A DNA stretch of 20,309 bases from an uncultured Lachnospiraceae bacterium (lineage in GTDB: Bacteria; Bacillota; Clostridia; Lachnospirales; Lachnospiraceae). Below the pieces are notes generated by a model that saw only the letters and a program-made list of their open reading frames with translations, was not told the origin of the DNA and searched no databases. Below, piece by piece: positions 9,288 to 17,692 of this stretch. The DNA is taken from NCBI GenBank assembly GCA_959022495.1, contig CAUEYX010000048.1:1-20309 (forward strand). Reading direction: 5' to 3'. Positions within the stretch are counted from its first letter, which is position 1. Each line of letters opens with the position of its first letter. Position numbers and translations under genes: made by a program.

Positions 9288-9367
9288 GGCTGGCGCAAAA
9301 GCAGAGGAATCATCTACTGGAGTATTCTAGATGATAAATCGCTTTTGCGGCAGCCCCGACTTTTATT
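9288..9367 (+). terminator. Long two-tier hairpin after the GH29-GH20 gene, probable terminator
   Basis: Outer arms 9288-9302 (GGCTGGCGCAAAAGC) and 9341-9355 (GCTTTTGCGGCAGCC) pair over 15 bases with one mismatch. Inside the 38-base interior, ATCATCTA (9309-9316) and TAGATGAT (9328-9335) form a second stem. A T-rich tract, CTTTTATTT, follows at 9360-9368 after a 4-base gap. It begins 52 bases after the stop codon. The size and nested form would also fit a small palindromic mobile repeat that serves as a terminator; no second copy is in this window. Confidence 0.6.
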
Positions 9368-9368
9368 T

Positions 9369-9550
9369 CACGCGGAGTCTTCTTTTATACCTGAAAAGCA
9401 GAGGACAGGCTTAGAAGAACCCGTCAACCGTGGCACAATTTGATGTGCCTGATAACGAAAAATACCATAAATTTATAACGAATTTGGTCAGGGATATCAC
9501 CTGGTTCCCCATTAAATTCAGGGCCTTGCCGGTTTGTATTTCTTTCCGGA
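9369..9550. other. Intergenic stretch with no gene recognised
   Basis: This stretch lies between the hairpin and the 3' end of the minus-strand nuclease gene. A weak 6-base inverted repeat, GGCACA (9432-9437) and TGTGCC (9444-9449), is visible with no T tract on either side. No convincing terminator for the minus-strand gene and no small reading frame with a ribosome binding site was found. Confidence 0.5.
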
Positions 9551-10405
9551 TCAGCTGAGATCTTCCGCCAGTGAAGCCACCAGCTCAGGTTCCTCGCCGA
9601 TCATATCGGCGATCTCGCAGGGGGTCATGCCCCGGTTCAGCATCTTCTGTATGATTTCTTTTAATTTTAACAGGCGTCCCTCTTCTTTCCCTTCCATCCG
9701 GGCGCTCTCCATCTGGGTGTTATAATCTCTTACTGCCTTTTCCCTAGCCTCATATTCCAGACGTTTTCGGTCGTCTGAGCTGAGCTTGAGAAGTTCGCTG
9801 TAAGCTTCTTCAATATATTCATCTTTCTCTGCCATTTTTCTAAAATCCTCCAGGGTTTTCCCACTGAAAAACTGCATCCAGCGGATGACGCTGTCTTCGT
9901 TTCTGACTTTTGGGGGAAGCTTTTTCAGCTCCAGAATATGGAGCCCCATCAAGTCCGTGTAGGGTGTGCCTGTTCTAGTATCGCAGAATGAAATACGATG
10001 ATAACAACGATTGTCATCGGGAAAATGGACGAAATCAAGAATGCTCACATGGATACATTTTTTCAGTTTCCCATAAGAATCCCCTTTTTTGATCTGCCCG
10101 GTATACAGTTTCCACAGATAAAAGAGAATGCGGTTTGTCCAGTACGAAAAATAAACGACCTGCATTTCCATGCTAATCTGGGTGCCATCTTCAAGAAGGA
10201 TGGCAACATCCAGCACGCCGAGTTTATCATCGCCGTATTCTGTCGGAAGAATAGTAGGAATCAGAGCTGTTTCACGAATTTCTTCCGGTTTTCTGCCGAG
10301 CAGGGCGGCGATAAATCCTTTTCGTACTTTTTCGTTCCGCATCAGTTCTTTAAAACAGAAGTCAACCGTGGGAAGCATTATGAAATTGTTGTCTGTGTGT
10401 TTCAT
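9551..10405 (-). CDS. Rpn family (PDDEXK_2) recombination-promoting nuclease / putative transposase-like protein
   Basis: 284 residues from the ATG at 10405. An upstream ATG at 10411 is only 2-3 bases from the AGGAG at 10414-10418, while the ATG at 10405 is about 8 bases away, so the latter is preferred. The protein opens with a stretch typical of this family (MLPTVDFCFKELM), then LDVAILLEDG and ISMEMQVVYF. The Asp and the Glu-x-Gln of these two strands are the expected PD-(D/E)XK active-site positions. The C-terminal 60 residues are charged and helical, with MTPCEIADMIG resembling a small helix-turn-helix. Family members are endonucleases related to E. coli RpnA and are often annotated as transposases, but no terminal inverted repeats flank this gene. 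It is divergent from the GH95 gene, has its own promoter, and has no evident role in glycan use. Confidence 0.85.
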   Translation of the reverse strand: MKHTDNNFIMLPTVDFCFKELMRNEKVRKGFIAALLGRKPEEIRETALIPTILPTEYGDDKLGVLDVAILLEDGTQISMEMQVVYFSYWTNRILFYLWKLYTGQIKKGDSYGKLKKCIHVSILDFVHFPDDNRCYHRISFCDTRTGTPYTDLMGLHILELKKLPPKVRNEDSVIRWMQFFSGKTLEDFRKMAEKDEYIEEAYSELLKLSSDDRKRLEYEAREKAVRDYNTQMESARMEGKEEGRLLKLKEIIQKMLNRGMTPCEIADMIGEEPELVASLAEDLS

Positions 10406-10456
10406 AGACATTTCTCCTTTCTGTGTTTCATACAGGAAAGAGATAAGCCTGAGATC

Positions 10457-10484
10457 ATTTTATCATATCTCCCGGGGGTGTAAA
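10457..10484 (-). promoter_or_regulatory. Sigma-A promoter of the Rpn-family gene
   Basis: On the minus strand, -35 TTTACA (10484-10479) and -10 TAAAAT (10462-10457) are 16 bases apart. An extended TGA precedes the -10, reading TGATAAAAT. The start point would be near 10450, giving a leader of about 45 bases to the ATG at 10405. The match is stronger than at the glycosidase promoters, suggesting constitutive expression. Confidence 0.55.
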
Positions 10485-10552
10485 GGATAACCTGCTTTCC
10501 TGCGCGAATCTTGTTTTGTTTATGGAAGATGATTATGCAAGCTGTATATAAT

Positions 10553-10577
10553 ACGACGTGTTTTGCCAAAAAAGTCA
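10553..10577 (+). promoter_or_regulatory. Operator candidate upstream of the GH95 gene
   Basis: ACGACGT (10553-10559) and AAGTCA (10572-10577) match the half-sites ACGACAT and AAGTCA before the rightmost GH29 gene, with spacing differing by one base. Distance from the first A to the -10 hexamer at 10610 is 57 bases, against 59 and 58 at the other two genes. The right half-site is 38 bases before its -10, against 39 and 38. One base in the left half differs from the other copies, so this is the weakest of the three. Confidence 0.4.
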
Positions 10578-10609
10578 TTTATCCTATGGAAAAAGATTCC
10601 TTTATCAAG

Positions 10610-10615
10610 TAAAAT
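10610..10615 (+). promoter_or_regulatory. Candidate -10 (TAAAAT) for the GH95 gene
   Basis: TAAAAT with only a poor -35 (TGGAAA at 10587-10592, 17-base spacing). It was chosen because its distance from the shared operator agrees with the other two genes. It implies a leader of about 170 bases to the ATG at 10792, containing a strong AAGGAGGGAGG at 10694-10704 that has no start codon at a useful distance. A competing TATAAT lies at 10547-10552. Confidence 0.35.
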
Positions 10616-10791
10616 AGAGGTATCTAATGCGCGGAAACCGGATTGCGCGTATGAAAGTGAAATACAAGAAAATTTTGTGAAAGCAAAATATGTAAGGAGG
10701 GAGGAATAAATAGGACAGAAAGGAAACGGTGAGGATATCTGCTTCCGGAAAAACAAAAGCAGAGAGAAATTATGAGAAAGGAAAGAAGACG

Positions 10792-13700
10792 ATGAGAAAG
10801 AGGAATCGCATTGTTCGAAAAACGGCATCCTATGCTCTGTCAGCGGCACTTGCGGTGACCATGGTTCCGGCATTTGGGATCAGCGCGGGCGCTCAGGAAC
10901 AGACAGGGGCCGTACAGGAGAACACAGATCAGAATGATCTGCGCCTGTGGTACACGAAGCCGGCATCACAGGGGGGAGTATCAGGCGAAACGAATATTTG
11001 GCAGCAGTATACGCTCCCAATCGGAGACGGCGATATGGGTGCCAATGTGTATGGAGAGATCAGCAAAGAGAGGCTGACGTTTAACGAGAAGACGCTGTGG
11101 ACAGGAGGACCAAGCGACAGCCGGCCAGATTACAACGGAGGAAATCTGGAAGATAAAGGGAAGTACGGCGAGACAATGAAAGAGATCCAGCAGCTGTTTG
11201 CGGAGGGGAAGAATTCAGAAGCCTCATCCCTGTGTAACCAGCTGGTGGGAACAAGCACCGGTTACGGCGCGTATCAGTCCTGGGGAAATATTTATTTCGC
11301 ATACAATGGAGTAGAGGACGGGGACGCGGAAAACTATGTCAGGGATCTGGATCTGAGAACCGCAGTCTCGTCGGTAGATTTTGACATTGATGAGACCCAC
11401 TACAGCAGGGAATTCTTTATAAGCAACCCGGACAACGTGCTCGCGGCAAGACTGACCGCGGAAGGCGGGGAGAAGCTGAACCTGGAGATTACATTCCCGT
11501 CAAATCAGGGCGGAACGACTGTGGCGGAAGATGACATGCTCCTGCTCGCGGGAGAAGTATCGGACAACCAGCTTCAGTATGATTCCATCTTAAAGGCAGT
11601 GCCGGAAGGCGCGGGAAGTGATGTGGAGGCATCGGGAGACAAACTGGTGATCACGGACGCGGACGCAGTCACCGTATATGTGAGCGCGGATACGGATTAC
11701 AAGAATGACTATCCCGAGTACCGTACAGGCGAGACGGCAGAAGAACTTCACGCCAGAGTCGCGGAGGATGTAGACTCGGCGGCGGCGAAGGGATACGAAG
11801 CGGTGAAGGCAGACCATATCGCGGACTACTCTGCACTGCTTGGCCGTGTAGAACTGGACCTGGGACAGACAGTATCTGACAAGCCTACAGATGAGCTGCT
11901 GAAAGCTTATAAGGCCGGTACGGCTTCGGAAGAAGAGCAGCGTCAGCTGGAGGTCATGCTGTTCCAGTATGGCCGGTATCTGACACTGGGGTCTTCCCGT
12001 GCAGATTCGGAGCTTCCGTCCAACCTTCAGGGTGTGTGGAACAATGTTAACAATCCGTCCTGGAGCTCGGATTATCACATGAATGTGAACCTGCAGATGA
12101 ATTATTGGCCGACGTATTCCACCAATCTGGCAGAATGCGCGCAGCCTCTGATTGACTATGTGGATTCCCTGCGTGAGCCGGGACGTGTCACGGCGGCCAT
12201 CTATGCGGGGATTGTGAGCGAGGATGGCGAGGAGAACGGCTTCATGGCGCACACGCAGAATACTCCGTTTGGGTGGACCTGCCCGGGATGGAGCTTCAGC
12301 TGGGGATGGTCACCGGCGGCAGTGCCGTGGATACTGCAGAACTGCTGGGAGTATTATGAATACACCGGCAACTTTGAGTATATGACGCAGTATATTTATC
12401 CTATGCTCAAGGAAGAGGCGAAAATGTACAGTGAAATGCTTGTCAAGGATGAAAACGGCGAGTATGTGTCTTCACCGACGTATTCCCCGGAGACAGGACC
12501 GTATACGAATGGCAATACCTATGAGCAGTCATTGATCTGGCAGCTCTTTACCGATGCGATCACAGCCGGAAAACTTGTGGGAGAAGATGAGGCGCTTCTT
12601 GCGGACTGGCAGGAAAAACTGGACAATCTGAAAGGGCCTATCGAGATCGGTGATGACGGTCAGATAAAAGAATGGTATATCGAGACATCTTACAATAAAG
12701 ACGAAAACGGAAATACGCTCGGCGAAGGATATGGCCACAGGCATATCTCCCATATGCTGGGACTATTCCCGGGCGACCTGATCACGGAAGATACACCGGA
12801 GTGGTTCGAGGCGGCAAAGGTGTCCATGAATCTGCGGACGGATTCCAGCACGGGCTGGGGTATGGGACAGAGAATTAACACATGGGCAAGGCTGGGTGAC
12901 GGAAACCGGGCTCACAAGCTGATCACGGACCTGTTCGCAAGCGGCATTTATGCCAATCTTTGGGATACCCATCCACCGTTCCAGATTGACGGAAACTTCG
13001 GCATGACATCAGGCGTATCGGAGATGCTTGTCCAGAGCAACGCAGGTTATATTAACCTCCTTCCGGCGCTTCCGGATGTATGGGCGGACGGATCGGTGGA
13101 TGGTCTTGTCGCGAGAGGGAATTTCGAGATCTCCATGAGCTGGACGGATCAGAAGATCGACAGCGCGTCTCTTCTGTCCAACAATGGCGGGGAGGCTGTG
13201 GTACAGCTTGATAATGCGTCACTGGCAGTGGTTACAGATAGTGATGGCAGCGTTATTGATTTTGAGGCGCTCAGCACGGACCGGATTTCCTTTGGCACGG
13301 AGGCCGGAAAGACGTATAGCATTTCTATGATTCCGGCGTCAGAGCAGACAATTCCAGCTCCGACAGGACTTAAGGCAGTGAAGACGGAAGATGGGAAGGC
13401 AGAATTGAGCTGGGACGCGGTGGAAGAGGATGGAACGGTTGTCTACAACGTATACCGTCAGATCAACGGCGGCGAATGGATTGAGATTGAGACAGAGAAT
13501 CCGGACACCTCTATGACGGATACAGACGCGTATGATATTCTCGGGGAACTGCAGTACAAAGTATCCGTGTCTGTAAACGGCAGGGAAAGCGCACTGAGCG
13601 ATCCTGTCAAACTGACAGATATGAGAAATATGGCAGGCATGATCGACGATCAGGATGACCGGATTACATGGTCAGGAGCATGGGGCGACTGGTATAATGA

Positions 13701-16686
13701 TCCCAACTATAATAATACGATTAAGTATCTGGAAAATCCGACCGGGACAGAGACGTCAGAGCTGACTTTCCTTGGAACGGGAATCGAGCTGTTTGTATGC
13801 ACCAATTACGACAGAGGCATGCTGGAGATCACAATTGACGGCGAGGTGTGTGATACGGTCGATACGTATTCATCCAGCACGAAGCGCCAGGTTAAGATTT
13901 TCTCAAAGGATGATCTGGAGTATGGAATCCATACGATCAGTGTGAGGGCCACAGCAGAGAAATCTAATGCCAGCAGTAAAGCGAAAGTTGAGATCGACGC
14001 GTTCAATGTACTGGATACGACCACTGTAAAGGCAGAGTCCATTGCGGTATCGTCCGTAAGCGGAATGACAACCGTGGGCAAGGCGGACAGCATGCTTCAG
14101 ATGCAGGCATCCGTACTGCCAGAGGACGCTTCTGACAAGAGTGTTGTATGGAGCGCGCAGACAAAGAGCGGTACAGCCGTGGGAACAATCGATGAATCGG
14201 GCCTGCTCACTTTAAGCGGAGGCAACGGAGTGGTGACGGTGACTGCAGTATCCGCATCCAACAGCTCTGTGAGCGGAAGTGTGGATATTACCGTGGCGGC
14301 GGCATATGAAGGCGCGAACAGTACAATTATAGAAGATTCTGTTGATAACAAGAATCCGAACCCGGCAATCAGCTGGAATGGGAACTGGAGCACCTGGGCG
14401 GGAGAAGCGGACAGGCATCACGGCGGCACGAAGACAGAGTGCAGTACAGTGGGAGCTTCTTTCAGCTACACCTTTACAGGGACCGGCGTCAGGGTCTATG
14501 TACAGAAACATACGAACTTCTCCAGCTTTGATGTGGTTCTTGACGGGGAAGCTCAGGGCAATTACAGCATGGACGGCAGCAGTACCGGAGATGATCAGTC
14601 TCTGCTCTATGAGAATATGGGACTGGAAAACAAAGAACATACGATTACATTTACAATCGTTGAGAGGAATGGAAGAAAACAGTCCAACCTCGATTATATC
14701 GAGATCTTTACACCTTCGGAAGCGGTTGACAAATCTGTACTTCAGGATGCTATCGAAGCATGCCAGGGGCTTAAAGAGAAAGACTATACAGAAGATTCCT
14801 GGAAAGCGCTTGCGGCAGCGCTGGAGGAAGCAGTGGCAGCAATGAACAGTGAAGATACCACTGAGGGGCAGGCGGCAGATCTTGCTGAGGCACTCGACGC
14901 GGCGCGGGGCGCGCTGACAGCGGCGCCGACGAAGATCCCGGAAGTATCGGACGATGCGAAAGCCTCGGCGGTGGGTATCGGAACGACTTCTCTTACGTTG
15001 ACCTGGGATGCGATAGAGAACGCGGACACTTACAAAGTTTATGCGGCAGCAGATGGAGGAGAAAAGGCGGAGATCGGCACATGCGCGGATACATGGATGC
15101 GAGTGGATGAGCTCGCGCCGGGGACGGACTATACATTTGAGATCTATGCGGTGAACAATGCGGGACAGTCCCAAAACGCGATAATAGCCGCGGCGTCTAC
15201 GCTCCCGCAGGCGGACACAGAGGCGCCTTCCAAAGTTGAGGGAATCCGCGTGCAGAGGGGCGAAGCAGATGACGAGGCCAGACTCCTGTGGGATGCTTCC
15301 ACAGATGAAAGCGGAGGTCAGGTCAGCTACATTATCTACGTCAATGGAGAGAAAACTGCGGAGACAGATGAGACAGAATATATCCTGAAAAATATAATTG
15401 AAGGAGAGACTTACAATGTCCGCCTCGTGGCAGTGGATGAAAGCGGCAACAAATCACTGGCATCCAGCTTCCACTTCACGCTGGAAGATGTCAAAGGCAT
15501 GAAGATAATAGGCGTGGAAGAACTGGATAAAATTACAGTGAAGAAGGGGACCGCTTTCGAGAAGCTGAATCTTCCAAAGACAGTTACAGTGACACTGGAG
15601 GAGACAAGGCTCAGTGAGGAACTGGAAGTAAACTGGTCAGACAAGACTTATGATGGAAATACAGCAGGGACATATATCCTGGAAGGAGAGCTGGTGCTCA
15701 AGGACGGGATTGAGAACCCGGATGAGCTCAAAGCGGCTGTTACTGTGGAAGTAACATCAGACGCGTCGTCTGGAAAGAATACATTGAAGTATTTCCTTAA
15801 CAGCGCGAAAGAGCATGTCGCGAATGGTGATGTGGACGACTGTGTGGAATCTGTACAGAAGCTGTTTGAGGAAGCAATCGCCGAGGGCGAGGCAGTGATG
15901 GCAGATGAAGATGCCACGAGAGAAGAGATCATGAAGGCATCATTCAAGCTGATGTCAGCGATCCATGCCCTGGACATGAAAGCGGCGGACAAGACGGATC
16001 TTGAGATGGCAGTTGAACTGGCCGGAATGATTGACCTGACGGATTATGTAGAAGCAGGTCAGCAGGAATTCAAGGATGCTCTTGCCGGCGCGGAAGATGT
16101 GCTGGCTGACGGCGACGCAATGCAGGCAGATGTAGACGCGGCGTGGGACGCACTGGTGACAGCAATGGAGAATCTGAGGCTGAAGGCAAATAAAGATGTG
16201 CTGAAGGCGCTCCTTCACGAAGTGGAAGGCCTGGATCTGACGCAGTACACAGAGGAGTCCGCGGCAGTATTCCGAAGCGCGCTGGCGTCCGCACAGGCGG
16301 TCTTTGCAGATGTGTCACTGTGTGCGGAGGATCAGCAGACGGTTGATGAGGCAGTGGAAACGCTTAAGATGGCGAGAAACAGCCTTGTGCTGAAAGCAGA
16401 GGATACCGGCGGCGGAACCGGGGAGGGACAAGAACCGGATGACAGTAATAATCCGGATGACGGAAGCCAGGGTGGAAATACAGGCAGCAGTGATAATAAC
16501 AATGGAAGCGGCAGCAATACATCCGATAATCAGAATGCAGGCCAGGGCAGCGGAAATTCCGGAAACGGAACTTCTTTAAATAAGGCGGCAAAGACAGGCG
16601 ATACCGCTCCGATCATGGGATTGATCCTGATGGCACTTATTTCCGGAACAGCGGTGCTGACAGGATATCGCAGGAAAATGAAATAA
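10792..16686 (+). CDS. Wall-anchored GH95 alpha-1,2-L-fucosidase with long accessory tail
   Basis: 1964 residues. The chosen ATG (10792) has AGGA at 10779-10782 about 9 bases before it and opens a signal peptide MRKRNRIVRK... ending near residue 35. A GTG at 10729 only adds a charged tail ahead of it. The GH95 domain (about 50-853) keeps the residues known from Bifidobacterium bifidum AfcA: Asn431 and Asn433 in MNVNLQMNYWP, Glu567 in SPTYSPE, and Asp733 in QIDGNFG. The tail runs FN3 (856-943), lectin-like module 1 (944-1076), Big_2 Ig-like (1080-1170), lectin-like module 2 (1173-1309), one FIVAR (1312-1380), two FN3 (1383-1566), a Big_4-like domain (1568-1658) and three FIVAR (1662-1869). A Ser/Asn/Gly linker and KTGD (1934-1937) with membrane segment and basic end follow. 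It should release terminal alpha-1,2-fucose from blood-group H, mucin or milk glycans at the cell surface, ahead of the GH29 and GH20 activities. Confidence 0.94.
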   Translation: MRKRNRIVRKTASYALSAALAVTMVPAFGISAGAQEQTGAVQENTDQNDLRLWYTKPASQGGVSGETNIWQQYTLPIGDGDMGANVYGEISKERLTFNEKTLWTGGPSDSRPDYNGGNLEDKGKYGETMKEIQQLFAEGKNSEASSLCNQLVGTSTGYGAYQSWGNIYFAYNGVEDGDAENYVRDLDLRTAVSSVDFDIDETHYSREFFISNPDNVLAARLTAEGGEKLNLEITFPSNQGGTTVAEDDMLLLAGEVSDNQLQYDSILKAVPEGAGSDVEASGDKLVITDADAVTVYVSADTDYKNDYPEYRTGETAEELHARVAEDVDSAAAKGYEAVKADHIADYSALLGRVELDLGQTVSDKPTDELLKAYKAGTASEEEQRQLEVMLFQYGRYLTLGSSRADSELPSNLQGVWNNVNNPSWSSDYHMNVNLQMNYWPTYSTNLAECAQPLIDYVDSLREPGRVTAAIYAGIVSEDGEENGFMAHTQNTPFGWTCPGWSFSWGWSPAAVPWILQNCWEYYEYTGNFEYMTQYIYPMLKEEAKMYSEMLVKDENGEYVSSPTYSPETGPYTNGNTYEQSLIWQLFTDAITAGKLVGEDEALLADWQEKLDNLKGPIEIGDDGQIKEWYIETSYNKDENGNTLGEGYGHRHISHMLGLFPGDLITEDTPEWFEAAKVSMNLRTDSSTGWGMGQRINTWARLGDGNRAHKLITDLFASGIYANLWDTHPPFQIDGNFGMTSGVSEMLVQSNAGYINLLPALPDVWADGSVDGLVARGNFEISMSWTDQKIDSASLLSNNGGEAVVQLDNASLAVVTDSDGSVIDFEALSTDRISFGTEAGKTYSISMIPASEQTIPAPTGLKAVKTEDGKAELSWDAVEEDGTVVYNVYRQINGGEWIEIETENPDTSMTDTDAYDILGELQYKVSVSVNGRESALSDPVKLTDMRNMAGMIDDQDDRITWSGAWGDWYNDPNYNNTIKYLENPTGTETSELTFLGTGIELFVCTNYDRGMLEITIDGEVCDTVDTYSSSTKRQVKIFSKDDLEYGIHTISVRATAEKSNASSKAKVEIDAFNVLDTTTVKAESIAVSSVSGMTTVGKADSMLQMQASVLPEDASDKSVVWSAQTKSGTAVGTIDESGLLTLSGGNGVVTVTAVSASNSSVSGSVDITVAAAYEGANSTIIEDSVDNKNPNPAISWNGNWSTWAGEADRHHGGTKTECSTVGASFSYTFTGTGVRVYVQKHTNFSSFDVVLDGEAQGNYSMDGSSTGDDQSLLYENMGLENKEHTITFTIVERNGRKQSNLDYIEIFTPSEAVDKSVLQDAIEACQGLKEKDYTEDSWKALAAALEEAVAAMNSEDTTEGQAADLAEALDAARGALTAAPTKIPEVSDDAKASAVGIGTTSLTLTWDAIENADTYKVYAAADGGEKAEIGTCADTWMRVDELAPGTDYTFEIYAVNNAGQSQNAIIAAASTLPQADTEAPSKVEGIRVQRGEADDEARLLWDASTDESGGQVSYIIYVNGEKTAETDETEYILKNIIEGETYNVRLVAVDESGNKSLASSFHFTLEDVKGMKIIGVEELDKITVKKGTAFEKLNLPKTVTVTLEETRLSEELEVNWSDKTYDGNTAGTYILEGELVLKDGIENPDELKAAVTVEVTSDASSGKNTLKYFLNSAKEHVANGDVDDCVESVQKLFEEAIAEGEAVMADEDATREEIMKASFKLMSAIHALDMKAADKTDLEMAVELAGMIDLTDYVEAGQQEFKDALAGAEDVLADGDAMQADVDAAWDALVTAMENLRLKANKDVLKALLHEVEGLDLTQYTEESAAVFRSALASAQAVFADVSLCAEDQQTVDEAVETLKMARNSLVLKAEDTGGGTGEGQEPDDSNNPDDGSQGGNTGSSDNNNGSGSNTSDNQNAGQGSGNSGNGTSLNKAAKTGDTAPIMGLILMALISGTAVLTGYRRKMK

Positions 16687-16726
16687 ATAGGAGAAATTCC
16701 GGAAAGGGAATAAGAGATGCTTTTAT

Positions 16727-16757
16727 CGGCAGGGAGGTTTACTCCCTGCCGGTTTTT
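16727..16757 (+). terminator. Rho-independent terminator of the GH95 gene
   Basis: A perfect 10-base stem, CGGCAGGGAG (16727-16736) and CTCCCTGCCG (16742-16751), with a 5-base loop GTTTA is followed by G and TTTTT (16753-16757). It lies 40 bases after the stop codon. There is no T run on the minus side, so it acts for the plus strand only. Confidence 0.9.
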
Positions 16758-16765
16758 GGCGTTTG

Positions 16766-16798
16766 GGGACGTAGTAAAATCGAATTTTACTACGTCCC
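16766..16798. repeat. Perfect 15-base palindrome at the end of the AraC operon
   Basis: GGGACGTAGTAAAAT (16766-16780) and ATTTTACTACGTCCC (16784-16798) are exact reverse complements around a CGA loop. The palindrome covers the stop (16790-16792) and the last two codons of the minus-strand AraC gene. No T tract follows on either strand, so it is an imperfect terminator candidate. The GTAG-containing form recalls REP-type palindromes, but only one copy is in this window. Confidence 0.6.
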
Positions 16799-17668
16799 GG
16801 ATTGATCCTGTTCTTCGCGCTCCTGCTGCACAAGCTGAATATAGCGTTTCGGCGTAATGCCATGATATTTCTTAAATGCATTCACGAAATAATCCACGGA
16901 GGTATATCCGGTCTGTTCTGTAATCTTCCGCAGATCAGGATGATCGTCGCGAAGCAGAATACAGGCCGCAGACATGCGGGCGTCCAGGCGTTTCTGGGCG
17001 AACGTTCTGCCGTAATAATCCTTCAGGAAGCGTTCGGTCTGCCGGCCGCTTAAATCCAGATACTGTGAGAGCCTTTCCGGTGTAATATCCCGGTATTCAT
17101 AGAGAAACGCTTTATCCGTCAGGAAGGCGCGGCTGGCGTAGGTATAGCCGGAAGGCGGAGTATGGATCATGGCCGGCCGCGGCGTCTGGCAGCTGCGCAT
17201 CAGAAAGACGACAGTCTGCTGAATAAGAGAGGATGCCTGGGCGATATACCCGTCACGCTTATGCTGGAGTTCTTTGATGGCCTCTTTGAGCAGGGAGTGC
17301 AGGTCGGAGGCATTCTCCATCATCCAGAACGGAGTCTGAAGGAACGGGTCCAGGCTCGAAGGCCCTGCCGCGTCTTTCTGGATATGGAAGAACACGGAAT
17401 ATTCGGTCATAGGATTGTCGATATAGGGAACCTGTTCATGGGCTACATGAGGACCGGTGATGTAGAGCATGTGAGGTACGAGCTTGTAAACCGTGCCGTT
17501 TACGCGCACTGTACCATAACCGGACGAGATGTAGTGAAGTTCGTAAGAAGAGTTCCCGTGGGCATGTTCGGGGACCGGAGCCTTGAACTGTTCCCGGGCG
17601 ATATTTGATACACAAAAAGAGACATTCTCAATCATAAAACGGATATTTGGACTGTAAAAATAATTCAT
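16790..17668 (-). CDS. AraC family transcriptional regulator (second gene of the pair)
   Basis: 292 residues. The ATG at 17668 is preceded by an AAAAGGAGG ribosome binding site read from 17683-17675. The N-terminal half is a cupin-type ligand-binding domain, with His35 and His37 in PEHAHG followed by Glu43 and His45. The last 100 residues (about 190-285) are the two helix-turn-helix motifs of AraC/XylS proteins (DITPERLSQYL and DLRKITEQTGYTSVDYFVNAF). It is the downstream gene of an operon with its paralogue, 24 bases after that gene's stop. It most likely senses a sugar released by the neighbouring glycosidases, perhaps fucose or an N-acetylhexosamine, and activates their promoters; ligand and targets are inferred from position. 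The tail after the second motif is short and Gln/Glu-rich. Confidence 0.9.
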   Translation of the reverse strand: MNYFYSPNIRFMIENVSFCVSNIAREQFKAPVPEHAHGNSSYELHYISSGYGTVRVNGTVYKLVPHMLYITGPHVAHEQVPYIDNPMTEYSVFFHIQKDAAGPSSLDPFLQTPFWMMENASDLHSLLKEAIKELQHKRDGYIAQASSLIQQTVVFLMRSCQTPRPAMIHTPPSGYTYASRAFLTDKAFLYEYRDITPERLSQYLDLSGRQTERFLKDYYGRTFAQKRLDARMSAACILLRDDHPDLRKITEQTGYTSVDYFVNAFKKYHGITPKRYIQLVQQEREEQDQSGT

Positions 17669-17692
17669 AGGCTGTCCTCCTTTTCGATGTTG

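Noticed and set aside
9551..10405. Insertion sequence with a transposase
   Set aside because: No terminal inverted repeats or target duplications flank the gene, and it belongs to the Rpn nuclease family rather than a DDE or tyrosine transposase.
10729..10791. GTG start for the GH95 gene
   Set aside because: It would add 21 charged residues before a complete signal peptide. The ATG at 10792 has a ribosome binding site at 9 bases.
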